The notes under the pieces are model-generated. The model saw only the letters and a program-made list of their open reading frames with translations. It was not told the origin of the DNA and did not search any database. A stretch of DNA of 13,759 bases, taken from assembly GCA_003554665.1 (NCBI GenBank), contig PWGY01000022.1:1-13759 (forward strand), written 5' to 3'. The stretch is from Bacteroidales bacterium (GTDB taxonomy: Bacteria; Bacteroidota; Bacteroidia; Bacteroidales; UBA7960). Shown here in pieces: positions 1 to 7,167 of the stretch (position 1 is the stretch's first letter; each line of letters begins with the position of its first letter). The position numbers and the translations under genes are program-made.

Positions 1-54
1 ATTCCAGGCAAGCGCCAGAAGCACCAGGAGAAATATTGTTTTGATCGGTGTCAT
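1..54 (-). CDS. N-terminus of an exported protein (partial)
   Basis: Reading the minus strand from the ATG at 54-52 gives 18 codons up to the window edge: MTPIKTIFLLVLLALAWN. A lysine followed by a run of Leu/Val/Ala/Ile is a signal-peptide or membrane-anchor start. The start lies 13 nt after the stop of the CBS-domain gene on the same strand, so the two are probably co-transcribed. In many Bacteroidota the gene next to this CBS protein is NAD kinase, but a hydrophobic start like this does not fit NAD kinase. A secreted or outer-membrane protein is more likely. The function cannot be read from so short a piece. Confidence 0.55.
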   Translation of the reverse strand, partial: MTPIKTIFLLVLLALAWN

Positions 55-67
55 GATGCAGGAAAGC

Positions 68-733
68 CTAAATATCAAGATACTTCATCAGCGATTCATA
101 CCTTTCACTGAGTAATGTGTCGTACTGACTTTCATTGGCATAGGATGCCTTGATGATATAGTCATAACGGTTAAAAGTCTGGATGATGCTGGATAGATCC
201 ATTACACTGACTTTGATGGTGACTTCCAGACGGGTACTTTCCGTGGGAGAACTAACGCTGACGCTTAGTATTTTGGCGTCATTGGCCTCTACAATCCTGG
301 CAATTTCACTCAGGGCATATTCCTGGCTGCTTACTTCAAGCACCAGGATCCCTCCCGGTTGTTTGACTGATGTGTAGTTGGCCATCGACAAAATGGTTTC
401 CCAATGGGTGATGGTACCCAGGTAATTTTCATTCGTGTCTAGAACAGGAACAACACTGAGATTTTCGCTAGCCGCCATTCGGAGTACTTCAAAAAAATGC
501 TGATCGGCATACACGCAAGAGCGGTTCAATGGCAGCTTGTCAGTTCCAATGGGCGCATCCGGGTCATCCATCCCATAAATGTCAGCGCTTTTGACCATGC
601 CCAGAAGCTTTTCATCCTGAACCACCGGCAAGTGTGTTACACCGATTTCCTCCATCCAGTTCAGTGCAAGACTGCCTGAGTCGGAGGGTTTCAGCGGAAT
701 CACCAGTTTGCTTAGGATGTCTTTGGCACGCAT
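68..733 (-). CDS. CBS-pair protein with C-terminal ACT-like domain
   Basis: A 221-residue soluble protein with no signal peptide or membrane segment. Residues about 1-55 and 68-118 form two CBS motifs; the hallmarks are the repeated 'THLPVVQDEKLLGMV' and 'SVVPVLDTNENYLGTI' strands. CBS pairs usually bind adenine nucleotides and act as energy or ligand sensors. Residues about 125-200 (GGILVLEVSSQEYALSEIA onward) look like an ACT-type regulatory domain, so the arrangement resembles AcuB-like proteins. No catalytic domain is fused, so it is probably a regulator or ligand-binding partner; the target is unknown. It is divergent from pdxJ with 76 nt between the starts, an arrangement familiar from other Bacteroidota. 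No clear -7 box was found for this strand. The start is the first Met of the open frame (MRAKDIL), typical of CBS proteins. Confidence 0.85.
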   Translation of the reverse strand: MRAKDILSKLVIPLKPSDSGSLALNWMEEIGVTHLPVVQDEKLLGMVKSADIYGMDDPDAPIGTDKLPLNRSCVYADQHFFEVLRMAASENLSVVPVLDTNENYLGTITHWETILSMANYTSVKQPGGILVLEVSSQEYALSEIARIVEANDAKILSVSVSSPTESTRLEVTIKVSVMDLSSIIQTFNRYDYIIKASYANESQYDTLLSERYESLMKYLDI

Positions 734-787
734 GGTTTAAGTAATTTTTATACTGTGAAGATAACTATTTTTTGAGTAATTATTTTA

Positions 788-795
788 TAGCTTTG
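788..795 (+). promoter_or_regulatory. Putative Bacteroidota -7 box for pdxJ
   Basis: TAGCTTTG is an exact match to the Bacteroidota sigma-ABfr -7 consensus TAnnTTTG, 14 nt before the pdxJ ATG. A TTTG lies at 771-774, but the spacing of 13 nt is shorter than usual for a -33 element, so the upstream half is not convincing. If the box is used, transcription would start near 800-802, giving a leader of about 10 nt. That is short and leaves no room for a ribosome-binding site. Confidence 0.45.
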
Positions 796-809
796 TCAAA
801 AAATGCGCT

Positions 810-1538
810 ATGGTCAGACTGAGTGTGAACATCAATAAAATAGCCACATTGCGAAATGCGCGTGGTGGCAACATCCCCGATGTAATCAAAGCCGCACAGG
901 ACTGTGAACGGTTCGGGGCACAGGGCATTACGGTACATCCCCGTCCCGATGAGCGGCATATTCGTTACCAGGACGTTCTGGATCTGAAACCTGTACTGAC
1001 CACCGAGTTCAATATTGAGGGGTATCCGTCTCGCAGCTTCCTGGATCTGGTAAGCAAAGTCAAACCAGCCCAGGTTACACTGGTTCCTGATCCACCGGAT
1101 GCACTGACCTCCAATGCAGGATGGGATACCATTAAACACCATGATCTGCTGAAGGAAGTGGTCAGTGAACTCAAAGACCAGGGAATCCGGACCTCACTAT
1201 TTATTGAGACAGATCCCGAAATGATCAGCGCAGCTGCCAAAGTGGGAACTGACAGGGTTGAATTGTACACCGAGCCGTATGCCGTGCAATATCCGGAGGA
1301 TAAGGTTGCTGCCGTGAAACCGTTTGCAGAAGCGGCAAAGGTAGCCCATGAAGTTGGCCTCGGACTGAATGCCGGCCACGATCTGAACCTGGACAACCTC
1401 GCCTTCTTTGCCGGCAACGTGCCCCACCTTCAGGAGGTTTCCATCGGCCATGCACTGATTGCCGATGCCCTCTATTTCGGGTTGCAGAACACCATCCAGT
1501 TATATCTGAGGTGCTTGAAGGAAGAGGTTAGAAGGTAG
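810..1538 (+). CDS. pdxJ: Pyridoxine 5'-phosphate synthase
   Basis: A 242-residue cytoplasmic TIM-barrel enzyme, the normal length for PdxJ. It condenses 1-deoxy-D-xylulose 5-phosphate with 3-amino-2-oxopropyl phosphate to make pyridoxine 5'-phosphate, the last ring-forming step of the DXP-dependent vitamin B6 route. Family signatures are visible in order: the N-terminal [30 protein letters not shown] with His43, Arg45 and His50; FNIEGYPS with the conserved acid Glu70; [32 protein letters not shown] with His190; and SIGHALI with His214. The ATG at 810 starts directly with the conserved MVRLSVN, and no earlier in-frame start is needed. The protein should naturally end near IQLYLRCLK. The last residues (EEVRR) and the stop are encoded by the start of a heptamer repeat array, so the 3' end appears to have been reshaped by the repeat. 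Confidence 0.97.
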   Translation: MVRLSVNINKIATLRNARGGNIPDVIKAAQDCERFGAQGITVHPRPDERHIRYQDVLDLKPVLTTEFNIEGYPSRSFLDLVSKVKPAQVTLVPDPPDALTSNAGWDTIKHHDLLKEVVSELKDQGIRTSLFIETDPEMISAAAKVGTDRVELYTEPYAVQYPEDKVAAVKPFAEAAKVAHEVGLGLNAGHDLNLDNLAFFAGNVPHLQEVSIGHALIADALYFGLQNTIQLYLRCLKEEVRR

Positions 1539-1712
1539 AGGGTAGAAGGAAGAGGTTAGAAGGTAGAGGGTAGAGGATAGAAGGTAGAAGCTGGAGGTTG
1601 GAAGTTAGAGGGTAGGAGGTGGAAGTTAGAAGGAAGAAGGTGGACGGTAGAGGGTAGAAGATAGAAGGTGGAAGTTCGAAGCTGGAGGGTAGAGGGTAGA
1701 AGATAGAAGGTT
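1517..1712. repeat. 28 degenerate tandem heptamers (GARGKTA)
   Basis: An uninterrupted array of 28 seven-base units with consensus GA(A/G)G(G/T)TA, in perfect phase over 196 bp. Examples are GAAGGTA, GAGGGTA, GAGGTTA, GAAGATA and GAAGCTG. The first eight units form two identical 28-bp blocks (1517-1544 and 1545-1572), a sign of recent duplication. The plus strand is almost pure purine plus T, with only five C. The array begins inside pdxJ (its stop is at 1536-1538) and ends one base before a REP-like palindrome. Period 7 is not a multiple of 3, so it is not a coding repeat. Purine-rich heptamer tracts of this sort occur in many Bacteroidota genomes; their function is unknown. Confidence 0.93.
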
Positions 1713-1713
1713 A

Positions 1714-1781
1714 GACCCCGAAGGGGTCAAATATTACTAACCACAGGAAACAACCACCTGCCTTACGACCCCGAAGGGGTC
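1714..1781. repeat. Pair of REP-like palindromes
   Basis: Two identical 15-bp inverted repeats, GACCCCGAAGGGGTC, lie at 1714-1728 and 1767-1781. Each is a 6-bp stem with a 3-base loop. Both are followed by similar tails (AAATATTACTA and ACATGTTACTA). Between them sits ACTAACCACAGG and CAACCACCTGCC, a rough second dyad. Paired hairpins in conserved flanks are the pattern of REP/BIME elements, which in many bacteria are mobilised by REP-associated tyrosine transposases; no such transposase is in this window. The second palindrome ends 10 nt before the hydrolase start codon. Confidence 0.75.
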
Positions 1782-1791
1782 ACATGTTACT

Positions 1792-2580
1792 ATGGAGCTT
1801 TTTTACAGAACATACGGAAACAATACCAACCCTGCTATGGTGATCCTGCATGGCCTGTTTGGCATGTCGGATAACTGGGGATCCATTGCAAGACAGCTGG
1901 CGAATGAGGGCTTTTATGTGGTTGTTCCTGATCAGCGTAATCATGGTCGTTCAGGGCACAGTGAGGTTTTCAATTATGTGGCAATGGTGGATGACCTTCT
2001 GGAGTTTTTCGATGCAAATGGACTCGGGGAGGCTGTATTGATTGGGCATTCCATGGGCGGAAAAACTGCCATGCAGTTTGCCCTGGATTATCCGGATCGG
2101 GTACGCAGCCTTGTGGTGGCTGATATGAGTCCTGCGGCCTCTGATCATGGCGATGTGCATACAGGCATCATCGATAAATTGCTGGGGATTGATCTTTCCG
2201 CTTATGAGAGCCGTCATGAGGTCACTGAGGCCCTTCAGGAAGCCATCCCCAATGCACGCCTCCGGCAGTTTTTACAAAAGAACCTATACTGGAAGGACCG
2301 TAGTACCCTTGGGTGGCGCATCAACCTGACCGTTGTACGTGAAAACCTGGAGGAGGTCTTTCGTCCCATCGACACATCACAGACATTTGAGAAACCTGTT
2401 CTGTTTATTCGTGGGGCCAATTCAGATTATGTGATCGACGAAGACATTCCCCTGATTCATCAATTGTTTCCCAAAGCAGAGATTACCACCATAGAGGATG
2501 CAAGCCACTGGCTCCATGCGGAGCAGCCGGAGGCATTTGTGGAGGCTGTCCGGCATCACAGCCTGAATCCTTCGCCCTGA
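1792..2580 (+). CDS. Alpha/beta-fold hydrolase (YbfF-like esterase)
   Basis: A 262-residue single-domain cytoplasmic alpha/beta hydrolase. The oxyanion-hole motif HGLFGMSDNW (His20-Gly21), the DQRNHGRS strand (about 47-54), the nucleophile elbow GHSMGG with Ser87, the acid in ANSDYV (Asp212) and the terminal DASHWLH with His239 form a complete catalytic triad. The HGLFG...DNW and DQRNHGRS combination is typical of the YbfF group of acyl-ester and thioester hydrolases; the physiological substrate is not known. The ATG at 1792 is the only sensible start, because MELFYRTYG begins the first beta strand. It has no Shine-Dalgarno motif, and the REP palindrome lies directly upstream. The gene follows pdxJ in the same direction. 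Its last 25 bp overlap the end of the convergent tolC gene. Confidence 0.93.
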   Translation: MELFYRTYGNNTNPAMVILHGLFGMSDNWGSIARQLANEGFYVVVPDQRNHGRSGHSEVFNYVAMVDDLLEFFDANGLGEAVLIGHSMGGKTAMQFALDYPDRVRSLVVADMSPAASDHGDVHTGIIDKLLGIDLSAYESRHEVTEALQEAIPNARLRQFLQKNLYWKDRSTLGWRINLTVVRENLEEVFRPIDTSQTFEKPVLFIRGANSDYVIDEDIPLIHQLFPKAEITTIEDASHWLHAEQPEAFVEAVRHHSLNPSP

Positions 2581-3920
2581 TAAAACTCCAGAATCTTTAC
2601 CATAAATACAAATTCGTACGTTGACTGTATCAGGTTGATTTCAGCCCGGTTGAAGCGTGTAACTGCCTCATTGTACTCCAGCGTGCTAATCAGGCCGAGC
2701 CGGAAGCTCTCGTCTGCGTGCGAAAGAGATTCTCTGGCTGCATCAAGGGCTTTTGTATTACTCAGATAGTCCTGGTAGGCGGCCATTGCATCGGCATGTG
2801 ATTGGTGAATGAGTTGGTTCAGACGGGTTTTGGTTCTCTCCAGCTGTATTTGTGCCCGGTCTTTGTCAATGCGTGCGTGCTGGATTTCTGTGCGGGCTCT
2901 CAGATTGTTGAAAATAGGGATCTGGAGGGTTACCTGGACTGCACGGAAAAGGTTTTCAGAGATCTGGTCGCGGTAGGGAATGGTTTCAAAGACCGGGGTA
3001 TCCTGGTTGTCCACCATTTGCCTGTATCCTTCAGAGTAGGCGGTACCTATTGATGAATTGAGCACAAGGCTGGGTATCCTTTGACCTCTGGCCATTGACA
3101 GCTGGTGATCGGCCAGTTCAATCCGTTTTGAGGCGGCTGCAATCGATGGTTCTATCTGTAAAGCTTTTCGGTACACGGCCCCGGGGTCATGCATCGGGGA
3201 AATGTCCTCCACATCCACCGGGGGTCTTTCTACGGTGAAGTCTTCGGTGGGATCAAGTTCCAGCAGGGTCATCAATTCCAGATATGCCAGTGACAGCTGG
3301 TTGTTTGTGTTCGTGTACCTGGCCTCCTGTTCAGCAGCAATGGCTTTGATTTCCAGAAGTTCTCCTTTTGAGAGCGCACCTCCCTCCACCATTACCCGTG
3401 TGCGTTCCACCTGCTGTTTGGCGTTTTCAAGCTGTTGCCCGGCCACCTCCACCATGTCTTTGAAATACAGTACTTGCAGGTAGGCATTCGCAATGGTCAG
3501 AATAATTTCATTTTCCAAGTTTTCACCATCATACTTCAGGGCGGTTTGCATGGCCAGATTGCGCCTGATGTTGTTGATGTTTTGGAACCCTGCGAAAAGG
3601 GTTACGCTACTGGAAGCGGAGATATTCTGGGAGGCCACTCTTTCGGTAAAAAACTCATTGGTTACCTCGTCAATGCTCCTGCCAAAATTATATCCTGCCC
3701 GGGTTCCCGCATTCAGGCTGGGAGCCAGGTTTGCATAAGCCCGGGTTACATTATGCCCGGCCCGTTTGACTTCCAGGCGTTGCTGCCGGATGTCAAGGTT
3801 GTACTCCAGGGCATGATCAATACACCTTTCAAGGGTCCATACTGACTGGCCCATGAGTGATTCGGGAAGCAGCGTGATGAATGAAAAAAGAACAATTGAT
3901 AACTGGAAGAAATGTTTCAT
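2556..3920 (-). CDS. TolC-family outer-membrane efflux protein
   Basis: A 454-residue protein. It starts with a Sec signal peptide (MKHFFQLSIVLFSFITLLPE, probable cleavage after MGQ near residue 25), followed by VWTLERCIDHALEYNLDIRQQRLE, the classic first helix of outer-membrane efflux proteins. Two repeats of long Ala/Glu/Gln-rich coiled-coil helices alternate with beta strands ending in LNAGTRAGYNFG and QVTLQIPIFNNLRAR (the conserved 'P.F' strand of the second repeat). It would form the trimeric outer-membrane exit duct of a tripartite pump or type I exporter. No inner-membrane pump or adaptor gene lies in the window, so the partner is elsewhere. A minus-strand regulator/kinase pair is encoded upstream and might control it. 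The 3' end overlaps the convergent hydrolase gene by 25 bp. Confidence 0.93.
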   Translation of the reverse strand: MKHFFQLSIVLFSFITLLPESLMGQSVWTLERCIDHALEYNLDIRQQRLEVKRAGHNVTRAYANLAPSLNAGTRAGYNFGRSIDEVTNEFFTERVASQNISASSSVTLFAGFQNINNIRRNLAMQTALKYDGENLENEIILTIANAYLQVLYFKDMVEVAGQQLENAKQQVERTRVMVEGGALSKGELLEIKAIAAEQEARYTNTNNQLSLAYLELMTLLELDPTEDFTVERPPVDVEDISPMHDPGAVYRKALQIEPSIAAASKRIELADHQLSMARGQRIPSLVLNSSIGTAYSEGYRQMVDNQDTPVFETIPYRDQISENLFRAVQVTLQIPIFNNLRARTEIQHARIDKDRAQIQLERTKTRLNQLIHQSHADAMAAYQDYLSNTKALDAARESLSHADESFRLGLISTLEYNEAVTRFNRAEINLIQSTYEFVFMVKILEFYQGEGFRL

Positions 3921-4289
3921 GGTTATTCCTGCTTAAGGGTAACATTTATGGCTGACGGATAACTTTTTATTGGCCGGCAATAAACGGCGCTTTTTGGACA
4001 GTTTTCATCCAAAAATGTACCAATAGTCGTAAAGGTTTGTGCAAAAGGGGTTTACGAAAGGTTCTTTTCGGGTGTGGAAGATGAAGTCAGTCCACAAAGG
4101 TGTTCACTATCTGACAACAATCGTTCGGTAACGAACAGTATCGGGGTGATGATCCCAGGGGCGATGGCGATCCATCGCACGCATAACGAATTGAGGCAGG
4201 GCCGGGCGTTCGTTTCAGGTATAACGAATCATGGCAGCCAAGGCCTCCGCATCATACAACCTGGTGAACGCCGGAGGGCTGACCCGGGG
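3921..4289. other. Intergenic region upstream of tolC with short dyads
   Basis: About 370 bp without a credible gene. It must hold the tolC promoter on the minus strand. The best candidate -7 box there is CATTTTTG (reverse complement of 4010-4017), one mismatch from TAnnTTTG, with no well-spaced -33 element. Two perfect small dyads are visible: GTTCG-GTAA-CGAAC at 4123-4136 and GCGATGG-CGAT-CCATCGC at 4161-4178. I found no GG-N10-GC sigma-54 site near the gene. A short plus-strand open frame crosses the area (from about 4074) but resembles nothing. Confidence 0.5.
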
Positions 4290-4447
4290 TTAGAAGTGAA
4301 TGGTAAAACGGGTTTCTGCCCATGCAGGTAGAACACCGCTGTAGACGTATGCATTTAAAAGTGAAGGGTAAAACGGGTTTCTGCCCATGCAGGCAGAACA
4401 CCGCTGTAGAGGTATGCACTTAGAAGTGAAGGGTAAAGCGGGTTTCT
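4290..4447. repeat. 65-bp tandem repeat derived from the kinase 3' end
   Basis: Two full 65-bp units (4290-4354 and 4355-4419) differ at five positions. A third, partial copy (4420 to about 4447) is the true end of the histidine kinase gene. On the minus strand every copy reads ...ETRF-(T)-(L/I)-HF-stop, so the last eight codons plus stop have been copied twice downstream of the gene. The 65-bp spacing is not divisible by three. Each full unit also holds an inverted repeat, TTCTGCC-CATGCA-GGCAGAA; it is perfect in the second unit and has one changed base in the first. The decamer ACCCGGGGTT sits at both edges (4282-4291 and 4448-4457). Confidence 0.88.
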
Positions 4448-5772
4448 ACCCGGGGTTTGGATTTTACGGTGATGTTCCCCTTATGCAGCCGCATGATTTC
4501 GCGGGCCAGGCTTAGCCCGATCCCGGAACCCTCTTTCTTTGAGGTAAAAAACGGTACAAAGATCTGTTCCAGGTTGTCTGGTTTGATGCCATAGCCATTG
4601 TCGCTGACCGCGATATTGATATGGTTCATGTTTTCGGCGGTGGCCACGATATCAATACGGGGGTTCTCCACATCCCTGACGGCATGAATGGAGTTGATCA
4701 CCAGGTTAATGAGAACCTGTTCGATCAGATCCGGGTCAGCAGTAAGCTTTAATCCAGGGGGAACCACCCGGTAGTTACACTGGATGCTTTGTTCTTCCAC
4801 CTTGGGCTCAAGCAGCAACCTGATGTTGTTGAAGAGTTCCCCGATCTCAAAATGGCGGAAACTCGGCTTGGGGATGCGTGTGAGGTTGCGGTATACTTCC
4901 ACAAAATTCAACAGCCCCCTGCTGCGTCTTTCAATGGTGTTGAGTGCACTTTGCGCACTATCTATGTCGTCGGGATCAATTTCCTGCCTGAGCTTCAGGT
5001 TTTCTTCATCAATCAAAAGGGTTTTGACTGTGGATGAAAGTGACACAATGGGTGTAATGGAATTCATGATTTCGTGGGTCAGGACGCGGATCAGTTTTTG
5101 CCATGAATCCATCTCTTTGGCTTCCAGCTCTGTGTGAATATTCTGAAGTGAAACCATCACAAAATCCTCGTTTTGCATACGAAACTCTGTAGCCCGAACC
5201 GATATTTGCATCAGCTCGTTATCGATAAAGACCCTGACCAGCTCACTGTCGCCGGCTTTGATGTTTTGCAGCACTTCAGACAGGTTGGTGTCTATTTTGT
5301 CCAGATCATGAATATACCTGAGATTGCTGATGCGAAGCATTCGTTTGAAAGCATTGTTGAGCATATTCACCGACCCGTCCTTGGTGAAAACCAGGATGGC
5401 AATGCTGATATGCTGCACAACGGTTTGCAGGTAATTGTAATGTTCTTCCTTGGAGGCGCGGGTTTTCTGGAACTCACGGATTACTTCGTTGAATGACTGG
5501 TTGAGTTCATCAAAGCTTTTCCCCAGGCCCTGGTCCGAGAAGGAAGAGCTGAAATCGCTGTGGCGGATGGCATCCAGGAAAACGGTCAGTTTTCTGTTTG
5601 TCCTTTCCACGTAGGAAACAAGACCACCGATCTGTAAAAGGATCAACAGGGACACAATGACTGAGGTGATGACGAACTCCTGCATATTCAGGAAGTACAG
5701 CAACACCACCACAGAAATCATGATCAGCACGATGCGGCCGACCACGTTCAGACGGAAGTTTTTAAAGCTCAT
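4420..5772 (-). CDS. NtrY-like membrane sensor histidine kinase
   Basis: About 450 residues. Two membrane helices lie at the N-terminus (about residues 15-32 and 37-57 when counted from the upstream TTG). They are separated by only a few residues, so there is almost no periplasmic sensor. Next come a HAMP/linker-like segment, a PAS-like domain (about 117-215), the dimerisation domain with the phospho-acceptor motif THEIMNS (His236), and an ATPase domain with N box NLVINSIHA, G1 DNGYG and G2 GSGIG. It should phosphorylate the NtrC-type regulator encoded just upstream. I prefer the ATG at 5772 (MSFKNF), which overlaps the regulator stop by 11 nt; a TTG at 5781 would add three residues. The last codons are repeated twice beyond the stop in a 65-bp tandem array. 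Confidence 0.92.
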   Translation of the reverse strand: MSFKNFRLNVVGRIVLIMISVVVLLYFLNMQEFVITSVIVSLLILLQIGGLVSYVERTNRKLTVFLDAIRHSDFSSSFSDQGLGKSFDELNQSFNEVIREFQKTRASKEEHYNYLQTVVQHISIAILVFTKDGSVNMLNNAFKRMLRISNLRYIHDLDKIDTNLSEVLQNIKAGDSELVRVFIDNELMQISVRATEFRMQNEDFVMVSLQNIHTELEAKEMDSWQKLIRVLTHEIMNSITPIVSLSSTVKTLLIDEENLKLRQEIDPDDIDSAQSALNTIERRSRGLLNFVEVYRNLTRIPKPSFRHFEIGELFNNIRLLLEPKVEEQSIQCNYRVVPPGLKLTADPDLIEQVLINLVINSIHAVRDVENPRIDIVATAENMNHINIAVSDNGYGIKPDNLEQIFVPFFTSKKEGSGIGLSLAREIMRLHKGNITVKSKPRVETRFTLHF

Positions 5773-7147
5773 ATTTTTCAATTCGCCGGTACAAAGAGGC
5801 CCTGGTTATGCCGAGTTCTTTGGCGGCCTTGCTGATGTTCCCGCCGTGCTTGTCAACCACTTTCCTGATCAGCATTTTTTCTGTTTCTTCAAGATTGGTG
5901 GCATCTGCAGGCAGTGCCGATCCCCTTTTCTCTTGCTGCGACTGGGTGGAAAGGAAAAAATCGTTGGGTTGGAGGGTGTTGGAGTCGCTCATGATCACAG
6001 CCCTTTCCACAGCGTGCTGCAACTCCCGGATATTGCCAGGCCAGTCGTGTTTTTCCAGGCGTTTCAGGGTGTTGGTATGCAGCTTTTTCTTCGGGATCTT
6101 GTATTTTTTGCAATACATTTCCAGGAAGTGATTTACAAGTAGCGGTATGTCTTCCTGGCGTTCGCGAAGCGGAGGCAGGGGGATTTCGACGGTGTTGATC
6201 CGGTAGAGCAGGTCCTGCCTGAATTTGCCTTCATCCACCATCTGGTAAAGCGGCATGTTGGTGGCGCAGATCAGGCGCACATCCACCGGGATCTCCTTGA
6301 CGGATCCGAGACGTACCACTTTTCGGTTCTGGATGACGCTGAGCAGCTTCGACTGCAGGGCAGGAGTAAGGTTGCCGATCTCATCCAGAAATATACTTCC
6401 CTTGTTGGCTGTTTCAAACCGGCCGGCCCTGTCTTCCCTGGCATCGGTAAACGCACCTTTCTTGTAACCGAACAATTCACTTTCGAACAAGGTCTCACTG
6501 ATCGCTCCCAGGTCAACACTGACGAACACCTCATCCTTCCGGGCTGAGGCACGGTGAAGGGCCCGGGCGATCACTTCTTTCCCGGTTCCGTTTTCACCAA
6601 GTATCAGTACATTGGCATCAGTTTTGGCCACCTTCTGAACAGTAGAAAGGACCGTCAGCATGGCATCAGATTCACCGATGATGTGGCTGTATGGCTGGTC
6701 GCCCTGCTCCATCAGGAACTTTTGCTTGGTGCGCAGATCCTGCAATTCTTTGCGTGATCGCTGAGTTTCCAGGGTGGTGGTGATGGTGGCCAGCAGTTTC
6801 TTGTTATCCCATGGTTTGAGCAGAAAGTTGGTCGCTCCTTCTTTTACCCCCTGAACAGCCAGTTCGATATCTCCGTATGCCGTGATCAGGACCACCGCAA
6901 TGGCCGGGTCGATCTCAAGGATCTTGTTCAGCCAGTAAAAACCTTCTTTCCCGCTGGTGGCATCCCTGGAGAAGTTCATGTCGAGCAACATCATGTCGTA
7001 GCTGTTGTTTTTCAGCAGCATCGGAATGTTATCGGGATTGGGGTCGGTGTGTACTACCTGAATATGTTGTTTGAGGAACATTTTGGCGGCTAGCAGTACA
7101 TCTTCGTCATCATCAACGATCAGCAATTTGGCGTCCAGTTTACTCAT
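5762..7147 (-). CDS. NtrC-family sigma-54 response regulator
   Basis: A 461-residue transcription activator with the full three-domain layout. The receiver domain (about 6-120) has the acidic pocket DDD (12-14), phospho-acceptor Asp56, Thr89 and Lys111. The AAA+ domain (about 153-345) has Walker A GENGTGKE (184-191), Walker B SIFLDEIG (251-258) and the ATNMPL sensor I. The Fis-type helix-turn-helix is at about 425-460 (ISKAAKELGITRASLYRRI). The sigma-54 contact loop reads GAFTDA (231-236) instead of the canonical GAFTGA. It activates sigma-54 promoters by ATP hydrolysis when phosphorylated, presumably by the kinase whose gene overlaps its end. A perfect -7 box and three 23-bp dyad repeats lie upstream, suggesting a regulated promoter. 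Which genes it controls is not visible; tolC downstream is one candidate. Confidence 0.95.
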   Translation of the reverse strand: MSKLDAKLLIVDDDEDVLLAAKMFLKQHIQVVHTDPNPDNIPMLLKNNSYDMMLLDMNFSRDATSGKEGFYWLNKILEIDPAIAVVLITAYGDIELAVQGVKEGATNFLLKPWDNKKLLATITTTLETQRSRKELQDLRTKQKFLMEQGDQPYSHIIGESDAMLTVLSTVQKVAKTDANVLILGENGTGKEVIARALHRASARKDEVFVSVDLGAISETLFESELFGYKKGAFTDAREDRAGRFETANKGSIFLDEIGNLTPALQSKLLSVIQNRKVVRLGSVKEIPVDVRLICATNMPLYQMVDEGKFRQDLLYRINTVEIPLPPLRERQEDIPLLVNHFLEMYCKKYKIPKKKLHTNTLKRLEKHDWPGNIRELQHAVERAVIMSDSNTLQPNDFFLSTQSQQEKRGSALPADATNLEETEKMLIRKVVDKHGGNISKAAKELGITRASLYRRIEKYEL

Positions 7148-7167
7148 GGATCTGGTTCTTTCGGTGG

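Noticed and set aside
1714..1781. The paired palindromes as an intrinsic terminator of pdxJ
   Set aside because: Neither hairpin is followed by a T-tract; the repeated flanks fit a REP-type element better.
4074..4331. Plus-strand open frame of 85 codons in the gap between tolC and the kinase gene
   Set aside because: It runs into the 65-bp repeat, has no family resemblance, no promoter or plausible start context, and an unbiased residue mix.
5773..5781. TTG start for the histidine kinase three codons upstream
   Set aside because: An ATG in the same frame at 5772-5770 gives the usual short overlap with the regulator gene; TTG starts are less common. It remains possible.
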